A stretch of 56,305 nt of DNA from JAOAJC01 sp964481185 (lineage in GTDB: Archaea; Nanobdellota; Nanobdellia; Pacearchaeales; GW2011-AR1), in assembly GCA_964481185.1 (NCBI GenBank), contig CAYZSY010000001.1, forward strand, positions 1 through 56,305, given 5' to 3'. The stretch's first letter is position 1, and every line of letters begins with the position of its first letter. Made by a program: the position numbers and the translations under genes. Positions 16,543-25,704 of this stretch are shown piece after piece. The notes beneath the pieces are model-generated. The model ran no database searches, was not told where the DNA came from, and saw nothing but the letters and a program-made list of their open reading frames with translations.

Positions 16543-16590
16543 GTTTCCCAAGCCATCACTTCTTACGAAGCTTCTGACTTTGGGAAGCTT
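16512..16590. repeat. Direct repeat with AAGCTT palindromes and a TTAC-loop hairpin
   Basis: TGACTTTGGGAAGCTT occurs at 16512-16527 (end of the phosphoesterase gene) and again at 16575-16590. The stretch also holds AAGCTT-AA-AAGCTT and TGGGAAGCTT pairing with AAGTTTCCCA, plus CTTC-TTAC-GAAG at 16559-16570. The second copy looks like a short duplication of the gene end, or part of the hairpin-repeat family that recurs elsewhere with loop TTAC. Confidence 0.5.
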
Positions 16591-16619
16591 GAAAACCCAG
16601 ATTGGTTGTCAGATTGTGA

Positions 16620-17093
16620 TTATTCTTTCTTTGTTTCTGAGGTCTGGGGTGCTGAAATTTGAGGGAGTGGAACGTGCAATGGAAGACCGAGCTCTTCTTC
16701 CAGTTGCATAGCTCTGACTGAACATCTTCTAAGAATAAAATTAAACAGAGGAACTCTTATAAATTCTGAGATTTCCTGCTTTTTCCAGTCTTTTAGAATT
16801 GCTTTTGCTTCTTCATTTGAAACTGTTAATATAAAGAAACCCTTAAACGAAACTTCTCCATTGTTTTCACTTTTCTCCCCTGATTTTTTTTCAGCTTCTT
16901 CATCTTGATTTGAATATTTTACTGAAAAGTTAAATAAGACTCTTAAAGCTTCAGAGTCTTTTTCTGAGAGGAGAATATCTTCTTTTTTAACATCTAAGAA
17001 ATTAATATTTGCATCAATTTTTGCCCCTTGCTTTAATTCTGCTGATGACTTCTCTGCAGAAATTTTAGTAAAATTAAATCCGATTATTTTCAT
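16620..17093 (-). CDS. SecB-like chaperone (157 aa)
   Basis: The pattern is suggestive of the SecB fold. The N-terminal beta strand has GFNFTKISAEK, followed by a segment with KIDANINFLDV, then a long central strand region, VSFKGFFILTV, an amphipathic helix (EEAKAILKDW) and a C-terminal helix ILRRCSVRAMQLEEELGLPL that ends with Pro-rich HVPLPQI. SecB-like proteins hold unfolded chains, sometimes as antitoxin chaperones; archaeal members are known. A mid-region insertion (EKKSGEKSENNGE) is charged and variable. The assignment is by pattern only; a conserved DPANN unknown is the alternative. Confidence 0.45.
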   Translation of the reverse strand: MKIIGFNFTKISAEKSSAELKQGAKIDANINFLDVKKEDILLSEKDSEALRVLFNFSVKYSNQDEEAEKKSGEKSENNGEVSFKGFFILTVSNEEAKAILKDWKKQEISEFIRVPLFNFILRRCSVRAMQLEEELGLPLHVPLPQISAPQTSETKKE

Positions 17094-17136
17094 AGTAGGA
17101 GTTAATTTAATTTATTTTTAAATTTATGTGTCTTGT

Positions 17137-17397
17137 TTATGCGGAGAGGTCTTCTTCGGAAATTACTACAAAATCACCTACTGCTACGATACTGTTATAT
17201 GGAACAAGGGTTTCTTTGCCGTTGTTGTCTAAATTTAAGCTCTTTGTATATATTGTTGGGTCTTTTAGAATAATTTGAAGCAATTCTCCTGTTCTTGTCT
17301 CAAAGGTTATATCCTTAACGTTGCCCAATCTTTTGCCTTCTTTTGTTACAACGAGTTTTCCTATAATTTCTTTCAATGTTTTTTTATCAATTACCAT
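17137..17397 (-). CDS. PRC-barrel domain protein (86 aa)
   Basis: A single PRC-barrel: KLVVTKEGKRLGNVKDITFE opens the barrel with the usual G-x-x-h-G-x-h-x-D pattern. ELLQIILKDP and VPYNSIVAVGDFVVIS supply later strands. PRC-barrel proteins in archaea bind RNA or other proteins (CdvA and RimM carry the fold). A second family member lies at 38748-39050. It is transcribed away from the origin region. Confidence 0.85.
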   Translation of the reverse strand: MVIDKKTLKEIIGKLVVTKEGKRLGNVKDITFETRTGELLQIILKDPTIYTKSLNLDNNGKETLVPYNSIVAVGDFVVISEEDLSA

Positions 17398-17438
17398 ATT
17401 TAGCTCAGATATGGTTTATATTTAAACTTTTCTCTGAT

Positions 17439-17974
17439 AAAAAACACATAATTTAATTATAATATAATTGAGAAATAGTTAAAATTCAGGTTCTTAGTTT
17501 GATTTTTATTAATTATTCGGTTTTAGGCAACCCCCTCACTCCTTAGTTTCTAGTGGAAAAAGAGAATGATTTAAATAGTGTATGTCTAGGTTTGGGTTTT
17601 TATTTTTATTTTATAAATATTTATATTATATTATATATATTTTAATATATAATAAATTGTTCTGTTTAATATTTAATTGTTTTCAACCTATTTTATCTTT
17701 TTATTTACAAAATCTTAAGATTTTGTTGGTTTCTCTTGGTTCCAAGAGAAATGATGGTCTGAGAGTGTTTGTAATTTTTAAGTTGCCAAAATTGATTATT
17801 TTAAGTTGATTTTTTGTGTTTTACAAATCTCCTTTTATTTTTGTTGTTTTTTTGGCATTTTTAAATTTTTATTCTATTTTTTGCTGGGTCTCCATAGGAA
17901 ATAGAGCTTAGAGTATAGATAAGTTTATAATAGAGTTTGTTTTTTGGAGAGAACATAAAAAAGGGTGTGAAAGA
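17439..17974. other. oriC: Probable replication origin region upstream of orc1/cdc6
   Basis: This 535-nt gene-free stretch precedes orc1/cdc6. It contains a G-tailed ORB-like site on the minus strand (17539-17558, TTCCACTAGAAACTAAGGAG, with a GGGGG run at 17531-17535). A 62-nt run of only A/T (17597-17658) is suited to unwinding. There is also a perfect 20-bp palindrome (17707-17726, arms ACAAAATCTT) and a 22-nt inverted repeat (17730-17751, arms TTTCTCTTGG/CCAAGAGAAA) whose right half extends to TTCCAAGAGAAATGATGG, again ORB-like. Archaeal origins usually sit next to orc1/cdc6 and carry TTCCAnTGGAAAC-type sites. A TATA-like AAGTTTATAATAG near 17929 serves the downstream gene. Confidence 0.7.
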
Positions 17975-19222
17975 ATGGTTGAAATTGATAAAATAGATAA
18001 AATTTTTGATTCTGTTGTGCAAAATAGTATATTTAAAAATAAAACAGTTCTGCAGTCTAATTATACTCCTGAAACTATTGTTCATAGAGAAGAGCAAATT
18101 GAAAATATTGCCTTAATTCTAGCTCCATCTTTGCGAGGGGAGAGAGTAAGCAATCTTTTTCTTTACGGAAATACTGGAACAGGGAAAACTTTATCAATAC
18201 AGCATGTAGGAAGCAAGCTTTTGTCTAAAAATAGAGAGATGGGTTGGGATAATCTGCAGTTTGTTTATGTTAATTGCAAATTGAGTAAGAGTTCTGAAAC
18301 AGAATATAGGATTCTTGCAAGGATAATAAGTGCTCTTGGAGGGAGTGTACCTTCAACAGGGCTGCCGACGAGCGATGTTTATGCGAGATTTATAGATTTA
18401 ATAGATAAGAAAAAGCAGATTGTGCTTATTGTTCTTGACGAGATTGACCAGGCTGTTGAGAAAATTTCTGATAATTTTATTTATAGTTTAACAAGATTAA
18501 ATTCAGAATTGAAAAATGCACAGATAAATATTGTTGGGATAAGCAACAATGCAACATTTATGGATCATTTGGATCCAAGGGTGAGAAGCTCTCTTGGGGA
18601 AGAAGAAATTATTTTTTCTCCATATAATGCGCTTCAGTTGCAGGATATATTGAAGAAAAGAGCAGACAAGGCTTTCAATGAAGGGATTCTTGAGGAAGGT
18701 GTAATTGCAAAGTGCGCGGCTTATGCTGCCAGAGAGCATGGAGATGCAAGAAGGGCACTTGATTTGCTTAGAGTTGCTGCAGAAATAAGCGAGAGGGAAA
18801 GCAGAAAGAAGATTTCTTTAGATGATATAGATGTTGCAAAAGAAAAAATAGAGAGGGATAGAATGCTTGATATAATTAGTGGAGAGCCGAAGCAGTTTCA
18901 GCTTGTTCTTTATGCTATTATGAATCTTGAGGAGAAGAAGTTGAGGGTGGGGGAGAAGGGTAATATAAACAATTGTATGTATACTGGGGAGGTTTACAAT
19001 GCTTATCAAGAGATGTGTAATAATCTTAAGGTGGAGGTTCTTACACAGAGAAGAATTTCAGATATTCTTGGAGAGTTTGATATGCTTGGGTTGATAAATG
19101 CAAACGAGATAAGTAAGGGGAGGTATGGGAGGACAAGGGAGATAAAATTAATGCTTCCTGCGAATATAAAACTGAGGGCAAGGGAGATAGTTGAGAAATC
19201 TCTTGAGATTGAGTTGAGATGA
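17975..19222 (+). CDS. cdc6: Orc1/Cdc6 replication initiator (415 aa)
   Basis: AAA+ ATPase that marks and melts the origin and loads MCM. Walker A GNTGTGKT is at 65-72 and Walker B VLDEID ends at 158. Sensor I is GISNNA and a sensor II arginine region follows in HGDARRALDLL. The C-terminal winged helix (about 330-415) contains TQRRISDILGEFDMLGLI. A GGGTG site eight bases before the ATG and a TATA-like box support the start. First gene of an overlapping replication operon (ATGA overlap with the PolD small subunit gene) and adjacent to the ORB-like sites it should bind. Confidence 0.96.
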   Translation: MVEIDKIDKIFDSVVQNSIFKNKTVLQSNYTPETIVHREEQIENIALILAPSLRGERVSNLFLYGNTGTGKTLSIQHVGSKLLSKNREMGWDNLQFVYVNCKLSKSSETEYRILARIISALGGSVPSTGLPTSDVYARFIDLIDKKKQIVLIVLDEIDQAVEKISDNFIYSLTRLNSELKNAQINIVGISNNATFMDHLDPRVRSSLGEEEIIFSPYNALQLQDILKKRADKAFNEGILEEGVIAKCAAYAAREHGDARRALDLLRVAAEISERESRKKISLDDIDVAKEKIERDRMLDIISGEPKQFQLVLYAIMNLEEKKLRVGEKGNINNCMYTGEVYNAYQEMCNNLKVEVLTQRRISDILGEFDMLGLINANEISKGRYGRTREIKLMLPANIKLRAREIVEKSLEIELR

Positions 19223-20751
19223 ATTTAGAAATTCTGAAAGTTGTGAGAGAGAAAGGGCTATTATTGGAAAAGGATATATTTGATTTGCTGAATAGTTTTG
19301 GTGATGTGGGGTTTGCAAAAGATTTTCTTGAGGGGCTTGAGAGGTTTTCAGGGCAAAAAATAATAACAAAATCAACACTAAATAAAAATTTTGAGTATGT
19401 TCGGAGTATTGTTAATAAATTGCCTGGGGAGAGTAAGCATAGTGTAGAAAATATTTTCATTAAACTTGGATTAAGTCTTGAGATAAGAAAAGAGGGGGGG
19501 GTTGTTGAGGGTGTTGTAAGTAAAAATTCTTTTCGTGTTTTGTGTGCTGATACTTCTGTAAAGAAAAAGTTGGAGGTTTCAGATTTTGTGGGTAGTTTTA
19601 GGTCTAGATATCAGCAGATTCAGAGGATTTTAATGAATCGTTCCGAATTGCAGCAGAATCTTGTTTCTGTTAATAAAATTTCAAACAATAGGCAGAGTCT
19701 CTCTATAATTGGGATGGTAATTGAGAAGAGAATTACAAAAAACAAGAATCTTATTGTAAGATTTGAGGATTTAACTGGGGAAATAAGCGCACTTGTTAAA
19801 TTTGACAATGAAGAAGTCTTCAAAAAAGCAGACGAGCTGCAGCTAGATGATATTGTGGGGGTAAAAGCATCTGGAAACAGAGATTTGCTTTTTGTTTATG
19901 ATATTTTCTATCCAGATTCTTTTCTTCCGCAAAAAGTAAAGTTTGATGAAGAAGTTTGCCTTGCTTTTATTTCTGATACGCATGTAGGAAGCAAGCTGCA
20001 TTTGGGAGAGAACTTGGAAAAATTTTTTGGGTGGTTAAATAGCGATGATGAGTGTGCTAAAAAAATAAGGTATCTTTTTATTACTGGAGATAATGTTGAT
20101 GGAGTTGGAGTTTATCCTGGACAGGAAGAGATGTTATCTATGAAGAGCTTGAAGGAACAATATAAGCAACTTGCATATTATCTTTCCAAAGTCCCTAAAA
20201 GGATTACAATGTTTTTGTGTCCTGGCCAACACGATGCATCGAGGGTTGCAGAGCCGCAGCCAATTGTTGACAAAGAGTACGCAGGAGCGCTTTATGAATT
20301 AGATAATCTGATTTTGGTGACCAATCCTACAACTATAACTTTAATGGAGGGAGTAAAAGAGTTTAGGGTTTTGATGTACCACGGGGCAAGTATCCACCCA
20401 TTTATTAATAATATTTCTGAATTAAGAGTAATGAAGGCAAACAGATGCCCTGCGAAAGCAGTAAGAGAGATGCTTAAGAGAAGGCATCTTTCTCCGATGC
20501 ATTCTATGGTGACTTATATTCCTAACGCAGAAAAAGATCCTCTTGTAATATCAGAAGTTCCTGATATTTTGGCAACTGGAGAAGTTCACAGGATGGATGT
20601 GGAAAATTATAATGGGGTTTTGATAATTACTGGGAGCTGCTGGCAGTCACAAACGCCATTTGAGGAAAAAGTCGGAAATGTGTCTGACCCATGCAAGGTG
20701 CCAGTGTTTAATCTGCATACTAGGGAATTAAAGATATTTGATTTTAATTAA
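19219..20751 (+). CDS. polB: DNA polymerase D small subunit DP1 (510 aa), altered exonuclease motifs
   Basis: The subunit provides the OB fold and the Mre11-like 3'-5' proofreading domain of PolD. The OB part is about residues 160-235 (SIIGMVIEKRITKNKNLIVR). Phosphoesterase motifs: DTHVG (D253, H255), GDNVDG (D291), PGQHD (Q337, H338), YHGAS (H388) and GEVH (E455, H457). The family normally has GNHD and GHVH, so two ligands of the same metal are changed (Asn to Gln, His to Glu). The conserved C-terminal segment CWQSQTPFEEKVG...PVFNL is intact. Whether proofreading still works is unclear. It overlaps cdc6 by ATGA. Confidence 0.95.
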   Translation: MNLEILKVVREKGLLLEKDIFDLLNSFGDVGFAKDFLEGLERFSGQKIITKSTLNKNFEYVRSIVNKLPGESKHSVENIFIKLGLSLEIRKEGGVVEGVVSKNSFRVLCADTSVKKKLEVSDFVGSFRSRYQQIQRILMNRSELQQNLVSVNKISNNRQSLSIIGMVIEKRITKNKNLIVRFEDLTGEISALVKFDNEEVFKKADELQLDDIVGVKASGNRDLLFVYDIFYPDSFLPQKVKFDEEVCLAFISDTHVGSKLHLGENLEKFFGWLNSDDECAKKIRYLFITGDNVDGVGVYPGQEEMLSMKSLKEQYKQLAYYLSKVPKRITMFLCPGQHDASRVAEPQPIVDKEYAGALYELDNLILVTNPTTITLMEGVKEFRVLMYHGASIHPFINNISELRVMKANRCPAKAVREMLKRRHLSPMHSMVTYIPNAEKDPLVISEVPDILATGEVHRMDVENYNGVLIITGSCWQSQTPFEEKVGNVSDPCKVPVFNLHTRELKIFDFN

Positions 20752-20752
20752 G

Positions 20753-21721
20753 ATGAAAGTTATTGATAGAGTTTATGGGGAAGAAGAAATAATGGAAAGT
20801 GTATTGATAGATTTGATAAATTCAAAGGTTGTGCAGAGGTTGAAAGGAATTTCTCAGTTTGGAATGCCTAGAGAATATTATCATATTAATGGATTTTCAA
20901 GGTATGAACATTCAGTTGGGGTTCTGATTTTATTGAGACGATTAGGGGCAAGCATAGAAGAACAAGTGGCTGGACTTTTGCATGATGTTTCTCACACTGC
21001 TTTCTCACATGTTGTTGATTGGGCTATTGGAGATCCTACGAGGGAGGATTTTCAAGACAAGAATCATTTAAAATTTATAGAAAAGTCCGAATTAAAAGGA
21101 ATTTTGACAAAATACAATCTAGATTATTCTAAAATAGCTAAGATTGAGGAGTTTGGTTTGTTGGAGCAAGAAGCCCCTGGACTTTGTGCGGATAGAGTTG
21201 ATTATACTCTTAGAGAAATGAGGCTTTTTGGTGATAAGGGGGTTGATTTTATGATAAAGAGTCTTGCTAATTTTGACGGGAAAATTGTCTTTAACTTTCT
21301 GAAGGCTGCCGAGGCATTTGCTTTTGGTTATGCAAGATGCCAAAAAGAGCATTGGGGAGGGAATCAAGCAAGAGTTAGATATTATATTTTGGCTGATATT
21401 TTAAAAGAGGCAATTGAAAAAAAAATAATCTGCCTTGACGATCTTTATAGAACAGAGAGCCAGGTTTTGAATATTTTAATGTCTAGTGGAAATGAGCATA
21501 TTCTTGGGAAGTTGAATGCATTAAGAAACGGCTTTAAAATAATTAATTTTTCAGGCGAAGGAGGGGTATTAATAAAGAAAAAATTTAGATATGTTGACCC
21601 AGACGTTATAGTGGGATGCGAGACTAAAAAATTAAGTGAGCTTTCTTCAGAATATGGTAAGAACTTAAAGATTCAAAAAGTTGAAGGAGGCGTTCCAGCA
21701 AGTGTGAGAATAATCTATTAA
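20753..21721 (+). CDS. HD-domain phosphohydrolase, dNTPase/SAMHD1-like (322 aa)
   Basis: The HD signature is complete: H53 in SRYEHSVGV, H77-D78 in LLHDVSHTAFSH, and a late Asp in GLCADRVDY. The opening VVQRLKGISQFGMPREYYH is typical of COG1078 enzymes, which hydrolyse dNTPs or related nucleotides. The start at ATG 20753 (one base after the polB stop) is preferred to an upstream in-frame codon. It lies between the two PolD subunit genes and overlaps polC as TAATG, so a link to nucleotide-pool control during replication is plausible but inferred. Confidence 0.9.
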   Translation: MKVIDRVYGEEEIMESVLIDLINSKVVQRLKGISQFGMPREYYHINGFSRYEHSVGVLILLRRLGASIEEQVAGLLHDVSHTAFSHVVDWAIGDPTREDFQDKNHLKFIEKSELKGILTKYNLDYSKIAKIEEFGLLEQEAPGLCADRVDYTLREMRLFGDKGVDFMIKSLANFDGKIVFNFLKAAEAFAFGYARCQKEHWGGNQARVRYYILADILKEAIEKKIICLDDLYRTESQVLNILMSSGNEHILGKLNALRNGFKIINFSGEGGVLIKKKFRYVDPDVIVGCETKKLSELSSEYGKNLKIQKVEGGVPASVRIIY

Positions 21722-24700
21722 TGAACTCTCAGGAATACTTTGAGCATATTGGGGGAGAAGTTGCGAAGCAGTTTGTGATAGCAGGGCAGGCTCGTGCCAA
21801 GGGAGTTGATCCTGTAAATTCTGTTGAGATTCCTATTGCGACTTCACTCGCAGAAAAATCTATAGGTTTGATTTCAACAATTTATCCGCAGCTTAATGAC
21901 AGGAAAATAATAAACAGGATAGTTGAGCTTGAAAAGGAATACGGGCCACTTACTATTTCGGTCTCTTTCAAAATAGCAGAAGAGATTGCAAAAGAAAAAT
22001 ATTGCAAATTTGAGAGCTTGTTGCAGGCTATTGATGCAGGAATAAGAGTTGGTTTTGCGTATACTACTCTCGGGGTTGTTTCTTCTCCACTTGAGGGGTT
22101 TACAGAATTAAAATTAGGGAGAACTCTGGATGGAAAGGAATATTTTAAGGCTTATTTTTCAGGACCCATACGAAGTGCTGGAACGACTGCTTCATGCGTT
22201 GTTTTAATGCTGATTGATTATTTAAGAGAATTATTTGGATATGCAAAATACGATCCTACAGAAGAGGAGATAAAGAGATATGTGACGGAAAATTATGATT
22301 ATCATGAAAGAATTAATAATCTTCAATATTTACCTACAGAAGAGGAGATAACTTTTCTGGCTAAAAATATTCCTATTGAAATAACTGGAGAGGCATCTGA
22401 AGAGAGGGAAGTTTCAAATTATAAAGACTTATCGCGCATTGAAACTAATTTTATCCGTGGGGGAATGTGCCTTATTTTTTCGGAAGGGCTTGCCCAGAAA
22501 GCACAAAAGAGTCTTAGGTTGTTGAGGGGGGCACAAGAAAAGGGATTTAAAGCTTCTGGGTGGGAGTTTTTGGATGAATATATAAAAATTCATAAAAAAA
22601 GAGAGAAGGGAAGTGTTGATGCCTCGCCAACCTATATAAAAGATATTGTTGCAGGGAGGCCGGTTTTTAGCCATCCTTCAAGGTCAGGAGGTTTTAGATT
22701 TAGATATGGGAGAACAAGAACAACTGGATTTTCTGCGGCCGCAGTTCATCCTGCCACAATGGGAATTTCTGATTGTTTTTTAGCTGTTGGAACGCAGCTT
22801 AAAATAGAGAAACCAACAAAAGGGTGCGCTCTTGGAGTTTGCGATGAGATTGACGGACCGATTGTAAAATTGAGAAACGGAAGCGTCAGAAAAGTGCAGG
22901 ATTATGAAGAAGCAAAGAAAATTTATCCAGATGTTGAAGAGATAATTTACCTCGGAGATATTTTGTTCTCTTTCGGGGATGTTGCAAATAGAAATTATGA
23001 GCTTTTGAAGCCAGGATATTGTGAAGAGTGGTGGGAGCTTGAGCTAAAGAAAGCGGCATCCGTCATTGGAGAGAGTGTTGAGGTAGATAAGAGGAATATT
23101 TCTATTGAGAAAGCTATTGAACTTTCAAAAAAATACAATATACCACTGCATCCAAGCTATATTTTTTATTGGAAAGAGATAAATTATGAATATTTTTTGG
23201 GATTGCTTGACTGGCTGGCTCACGGAAATTTAATTGGTGGAAAAATAATTTTACCTTATTCAATTCAAGATAAAGAGAGGTTTGCAAAAGGAAAAAGAGC
23301 TCTTGAGTTAATAGGGTGCGAGCATAGTGTAAGCATTGAAAATGTTGTTTTATCAGAAACTTTTAGCAGGGCCTTGCTCTTGAATCTTGGACTAGATAAC
23401 GACATACTTAATCTGGAGAAAGAGATAGAATATATCGGCAAAATTATTTCTGAGAAACTTGTTTTGGAAGTGGTTTCTTTCCTTTCCAAGTTTAAGATAA
23501 AGGACAAATCAGGAACTTTTATTGGCGCAAGAATGGGCAGGCCTGAAAAGGCAAAATTGAGAAAGCTGAAAGGAAGCCCGCATGTATTGTTTCCTGTAGG
23601 GGAGGAAGGCGGGAGATTGAGAAGTTTTCAGGAAGCTTTAAACGTGGGCTCTGTTATTGCGGATTTTCCTGTTTACCATTGTGGGAAGTGTAAAACTGAC
23701 AGCGTTTATCCAGTATGTGAAAAGTGCGGAGAATCCTGCCAAAGAATGAGTTATTGCCCAGAATGTGACTGCGAATATAAAGGAAAGTGTGAAGAGCATC
23801 CAACTGTATTTGGATTTAAAGAGAAGAGAATTGATATTAGGCATTATCTTGAGGCTGCCGAGAAAAAAGCAGGAGTCAGATTAAGTGAGATAGGTTCTGT
23901 TGTAAAAGGGATAAGAGGGACAAGCAGCAAAGACCATAGCTGTGAGAATTTGGCAAAAGGACTTCTAAGGGCGAAATATAGTCTTAATGTGAACAAGGAT
24001 GGGACGATAAGGTATGATATGACTGAGATGCCAATCACACATTTTAAGCCAAAAGAAGTTGGGACAAGCGTAGACTTGCTTAGAAAAATAGGATATGAAA
24101 AGGATATTAATGGAAAGGATCTTGAGAGTGAAGAGCAAATACTAACTTTGTTTCCACATGATGTAATTCTTCCTTCTTGCCCTGAATCGCAGGATGAGAG
24201 AGCAGATGATGTATTTGTCAGAGTTTCAAAATTTATTGATGATGAACTTGAAAAGTTGTATGGGCTGCCGAGGATGAATAATGTTAAAGATAGAAAAGAT
24301 TTGATTGGCTCACTTGTTGTCTGTATTGCCCCGCATATATGCACTGCAACTGTAGGAAGAATAATAGGATTTTCAAAAAATCAGACTTTTTTGGCTTCGC
24401 CATATATGCACGCAGCTATGAGAAGAGATTGCGATGGGGATGAATCTGCTGTAATGCTCTTGATGGATTTATTGCTTAATTTTTCAAGAAAGTTTCTGCC
24501 TTCTCACAGAGGTGGAACTCAAGATGCCCCTCTTGTTTTAAATACGTGCATAAAAGCAGGGGAGGTTGACGACCAGATTCTTGATTTTGAGCTTTGCGGG
24601 CAGTATCATCTTGAGCTTTACGAGTTTGCGGAAGTTGGAAAACATTCTTCGGAGATAAAATTAGATAACGTAAAGAAGAGATTAAAGGACGGGAGAGATG

Positions 24701-25179
24701 TATTTTCAAATATTTTATTTAGCCATGGATGTGGTGACATAAACAAGACCTCTTTAATCTCTTCCTACAAGACATTGCCTACAATGAAAGAGAAAGTCGC
24801 TTCGCAGATGCGCCTTTGCGGCAAGATAAGGGCGTTAGATATAAAGGATGTTTCAAGATTAATAATAGAGAGGCATTTTATAAGAGATATAAGAGGTAAT
24901 TTGAGAAAGTTTTCAATGCAGGAATTCAGATGTGTTAATTGCAATGATAAATTCAGAAGGCCTCCGCTTACTGGAAAATGCACCAACTGCGGAGGGAAAA
25001 TAATTTTTACAATTTCAGAGGGGAGCATTCTAAAATATCTACAGCCTGCTCTGGACTTGGCAAGGAATTACAATGCTTCTCCATATTTGCTTGAGAATCT
25101 TGAGTTAACTGAGAGATATATCCAGAGCATATTTGGGAAAGAGAAAGAGAAGCAGGAAATGATTGCGAAGTGGTTTTAA
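21721..25179 (+). CDS. polC: DNA polymerase D large subunit DP2 (1152 aa)
   Basis: Catalytic subunit of the archaeal replicative polymerase with the two-barrel fold. The catalytic motif RRDCDGDES gives D905 and D907. A Cys-rich module CGKCKTDSVYPVCEKCG ... CPECDCEYKGKC lies around 650-685, and a C-terminal zinc finger CVNCNDKF...CTNCGGK around 1080-1100. The KH-like N-terminal region begins with YFEHIGGEVAKQF. There is no intein. Length is slightly shorter than Pyrococcus DP2. It overlaps the HD gene by TAATG. Confidence 0.97.
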   Translation: MNSQEYFEHIGGEVAKQFVIAGQARAKGVDPVNSVEIPIATSLAEKSIGLISTIYPQLNDRKIINRIVELEKEYGPLTISVSFKIAEEIAKEKYCKFESLLQAIDAGIRVGFAYTTLGVVSSPLEGFTELKLGRTLDGKEYFKAYFSGPIRSAGTTASCVVLMLIDYLRELFGYAKYDPTEEEIKRYVTENYDYHERINNLQYLPTEEEITFLAKNIPIEITGEASEEREVSNYKDLSRIETNFIRGGMCLIFSEGLAQKAQKSLRLLRGAQEKGFKASGWEFLDEYIKIHKKREKGSVDASPTYIKDIVAGRPVFSHPSRSGGFRFRYGRTRTTGFSAAAVHPATMGISDCFLAVGTQLKIEKPTKGCALGVCDEIDGPIVKLRNGSVRKVQDYEEAKKIYPDVEEIIYLGDILFSFGDVANRNYELLKPGYCEEWWELELKKAASVIGESVEVDKRNISIEKAIELSKKYNIPLHPSYIFYWKEINYEYFLGLLDWLAHGNLIGGKIILPYSIQDKERFAKGKRALELIGCEHSVSIENVVLSETFSRALLLNLGLDNDILNLEKEIEYIGKIISEKLVLEVVSFLSKFKIKDKSGTFIGARMGRPEKAKLRKLKGSPHVLFPVGEEGGRLRSFQEALNVGSVIADFPVYHCGKCKTDSVYPVCEKCGESCQRMSYCPECDCEYKGKCEEHPTVFGFKEKRIDIRHYLEAAEKKAGVRLSEIGSVVKGIRGTSSKDHSCENLAKGLLRAKYSLNVNKDGTIRYDMTEMPITHFKPKEVGTSVDLLRKIGYEKDINGKDLESEEQILTLFPHDVILPSCPESQDERADDVFVRVSKFIDDELEKLYGLPRMNNVKDRKDLIGSLVVCIAPHICTATVGRIIGFSKNQTFLASPYMHAAMRRDCDGDESAVMLLMDLLLNFSRKFLPSHRGGTQDAPLVLNTCIKAGEVDDQILDFELCGQYHLELYEFAEVGKHSSEIKLDNVKKRLKDGRDVFSNILFSHGCGDINKTSLISSYKTLPTMKEKVASQMRLCGKIRALDIKDVSRLIIERHFIRDIRGNLRKFSMQEFRCVNCNDKFRRPPLTGKCTNCGGKIIFTISEGSILKYLQPALDLARNYNASPYLLENLELTERYIQSIFGKEKEKQEMIAKWF

Positions 25180-25182
25180 AAT

Positions 25183-25587
25183 ATGAAAAAAATAATAAGA
25201 GTCTTGAAGCATTTAATTAGGGGGGAAAGGAAAGTTGTTGATAACGGTATAACTTATGGGCAGTTTGACGAATTTGTTCAAAAAGCAGGACGGAGTCTTC
25301 GTTATAAGGTGCGCGCTGGAAGGGGTCATATTTGGCTTGAGCAGGATACAAATGTAAATTCTCTTAAATTTATGCAAAATTTTTTTATGCCAGATAATAC
25401 TCAAGTTTTTGAGACTGAATTTCATGGAAATTATCAGGTTTATGTGGGGAAAGAAAACGAGACTCATTATGCTAATGTTTATCTTTGGTTGAGAGGGGGC
25501 AATATGGGGCCAAAAGGTGTGAAATCTCATGAGGGGACTGTTTATTTTACTGTTAAAAGGGGCGGTTTAGAAAGAAAGGTTAATTAA
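25183..25587 (+). CDS. Hypothetical protein at end of replication operon (134 aa)
   Basis: Unrecognised. The basic N-terminus MKKIIRVLKHLIRGERK is followed by a beta-rich region with many aromatic residues (YKVRAGRGHIWLEQ, YQVYVGKENETHYANVYLWL) and a basic end GGLERKVN. It starts 4 nt after polC and shares its strand, so it is probably co-transcribed. The rest of 25588-25704 is AT-rich spacer with short inverted repeats around ATGCAT. Confidence 0.7.
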   Translation: MKKIIRVLKHLIRGERKVVDNGITYGQFDEFVQKAGRSLRYKVRAGRGHIWLEQDTNVNSLKFMQNFFMPDNTQVFETEFHGNYQVYVGKENETHYANVYLWLRGGNMGPKGVKSHEGTVYFTVKRGGLERKVN

Positions 25588-25704
25588 TTAGATAATTGAT
25601 ATATGCAATTATATGCGAAAGGCATGCATTACAGAAAAATGCAATAGTTTTTTGGATAAAATTGTTTAGACGATTTTACCATATAATCTTGTTAAATTTT
25701 AGTT

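Noticed and set aside
21721..25179. Intein in the PolD large subunit
   Set aside because: The length is normal and no intein splicing motifs interrupt the conserved blocks.
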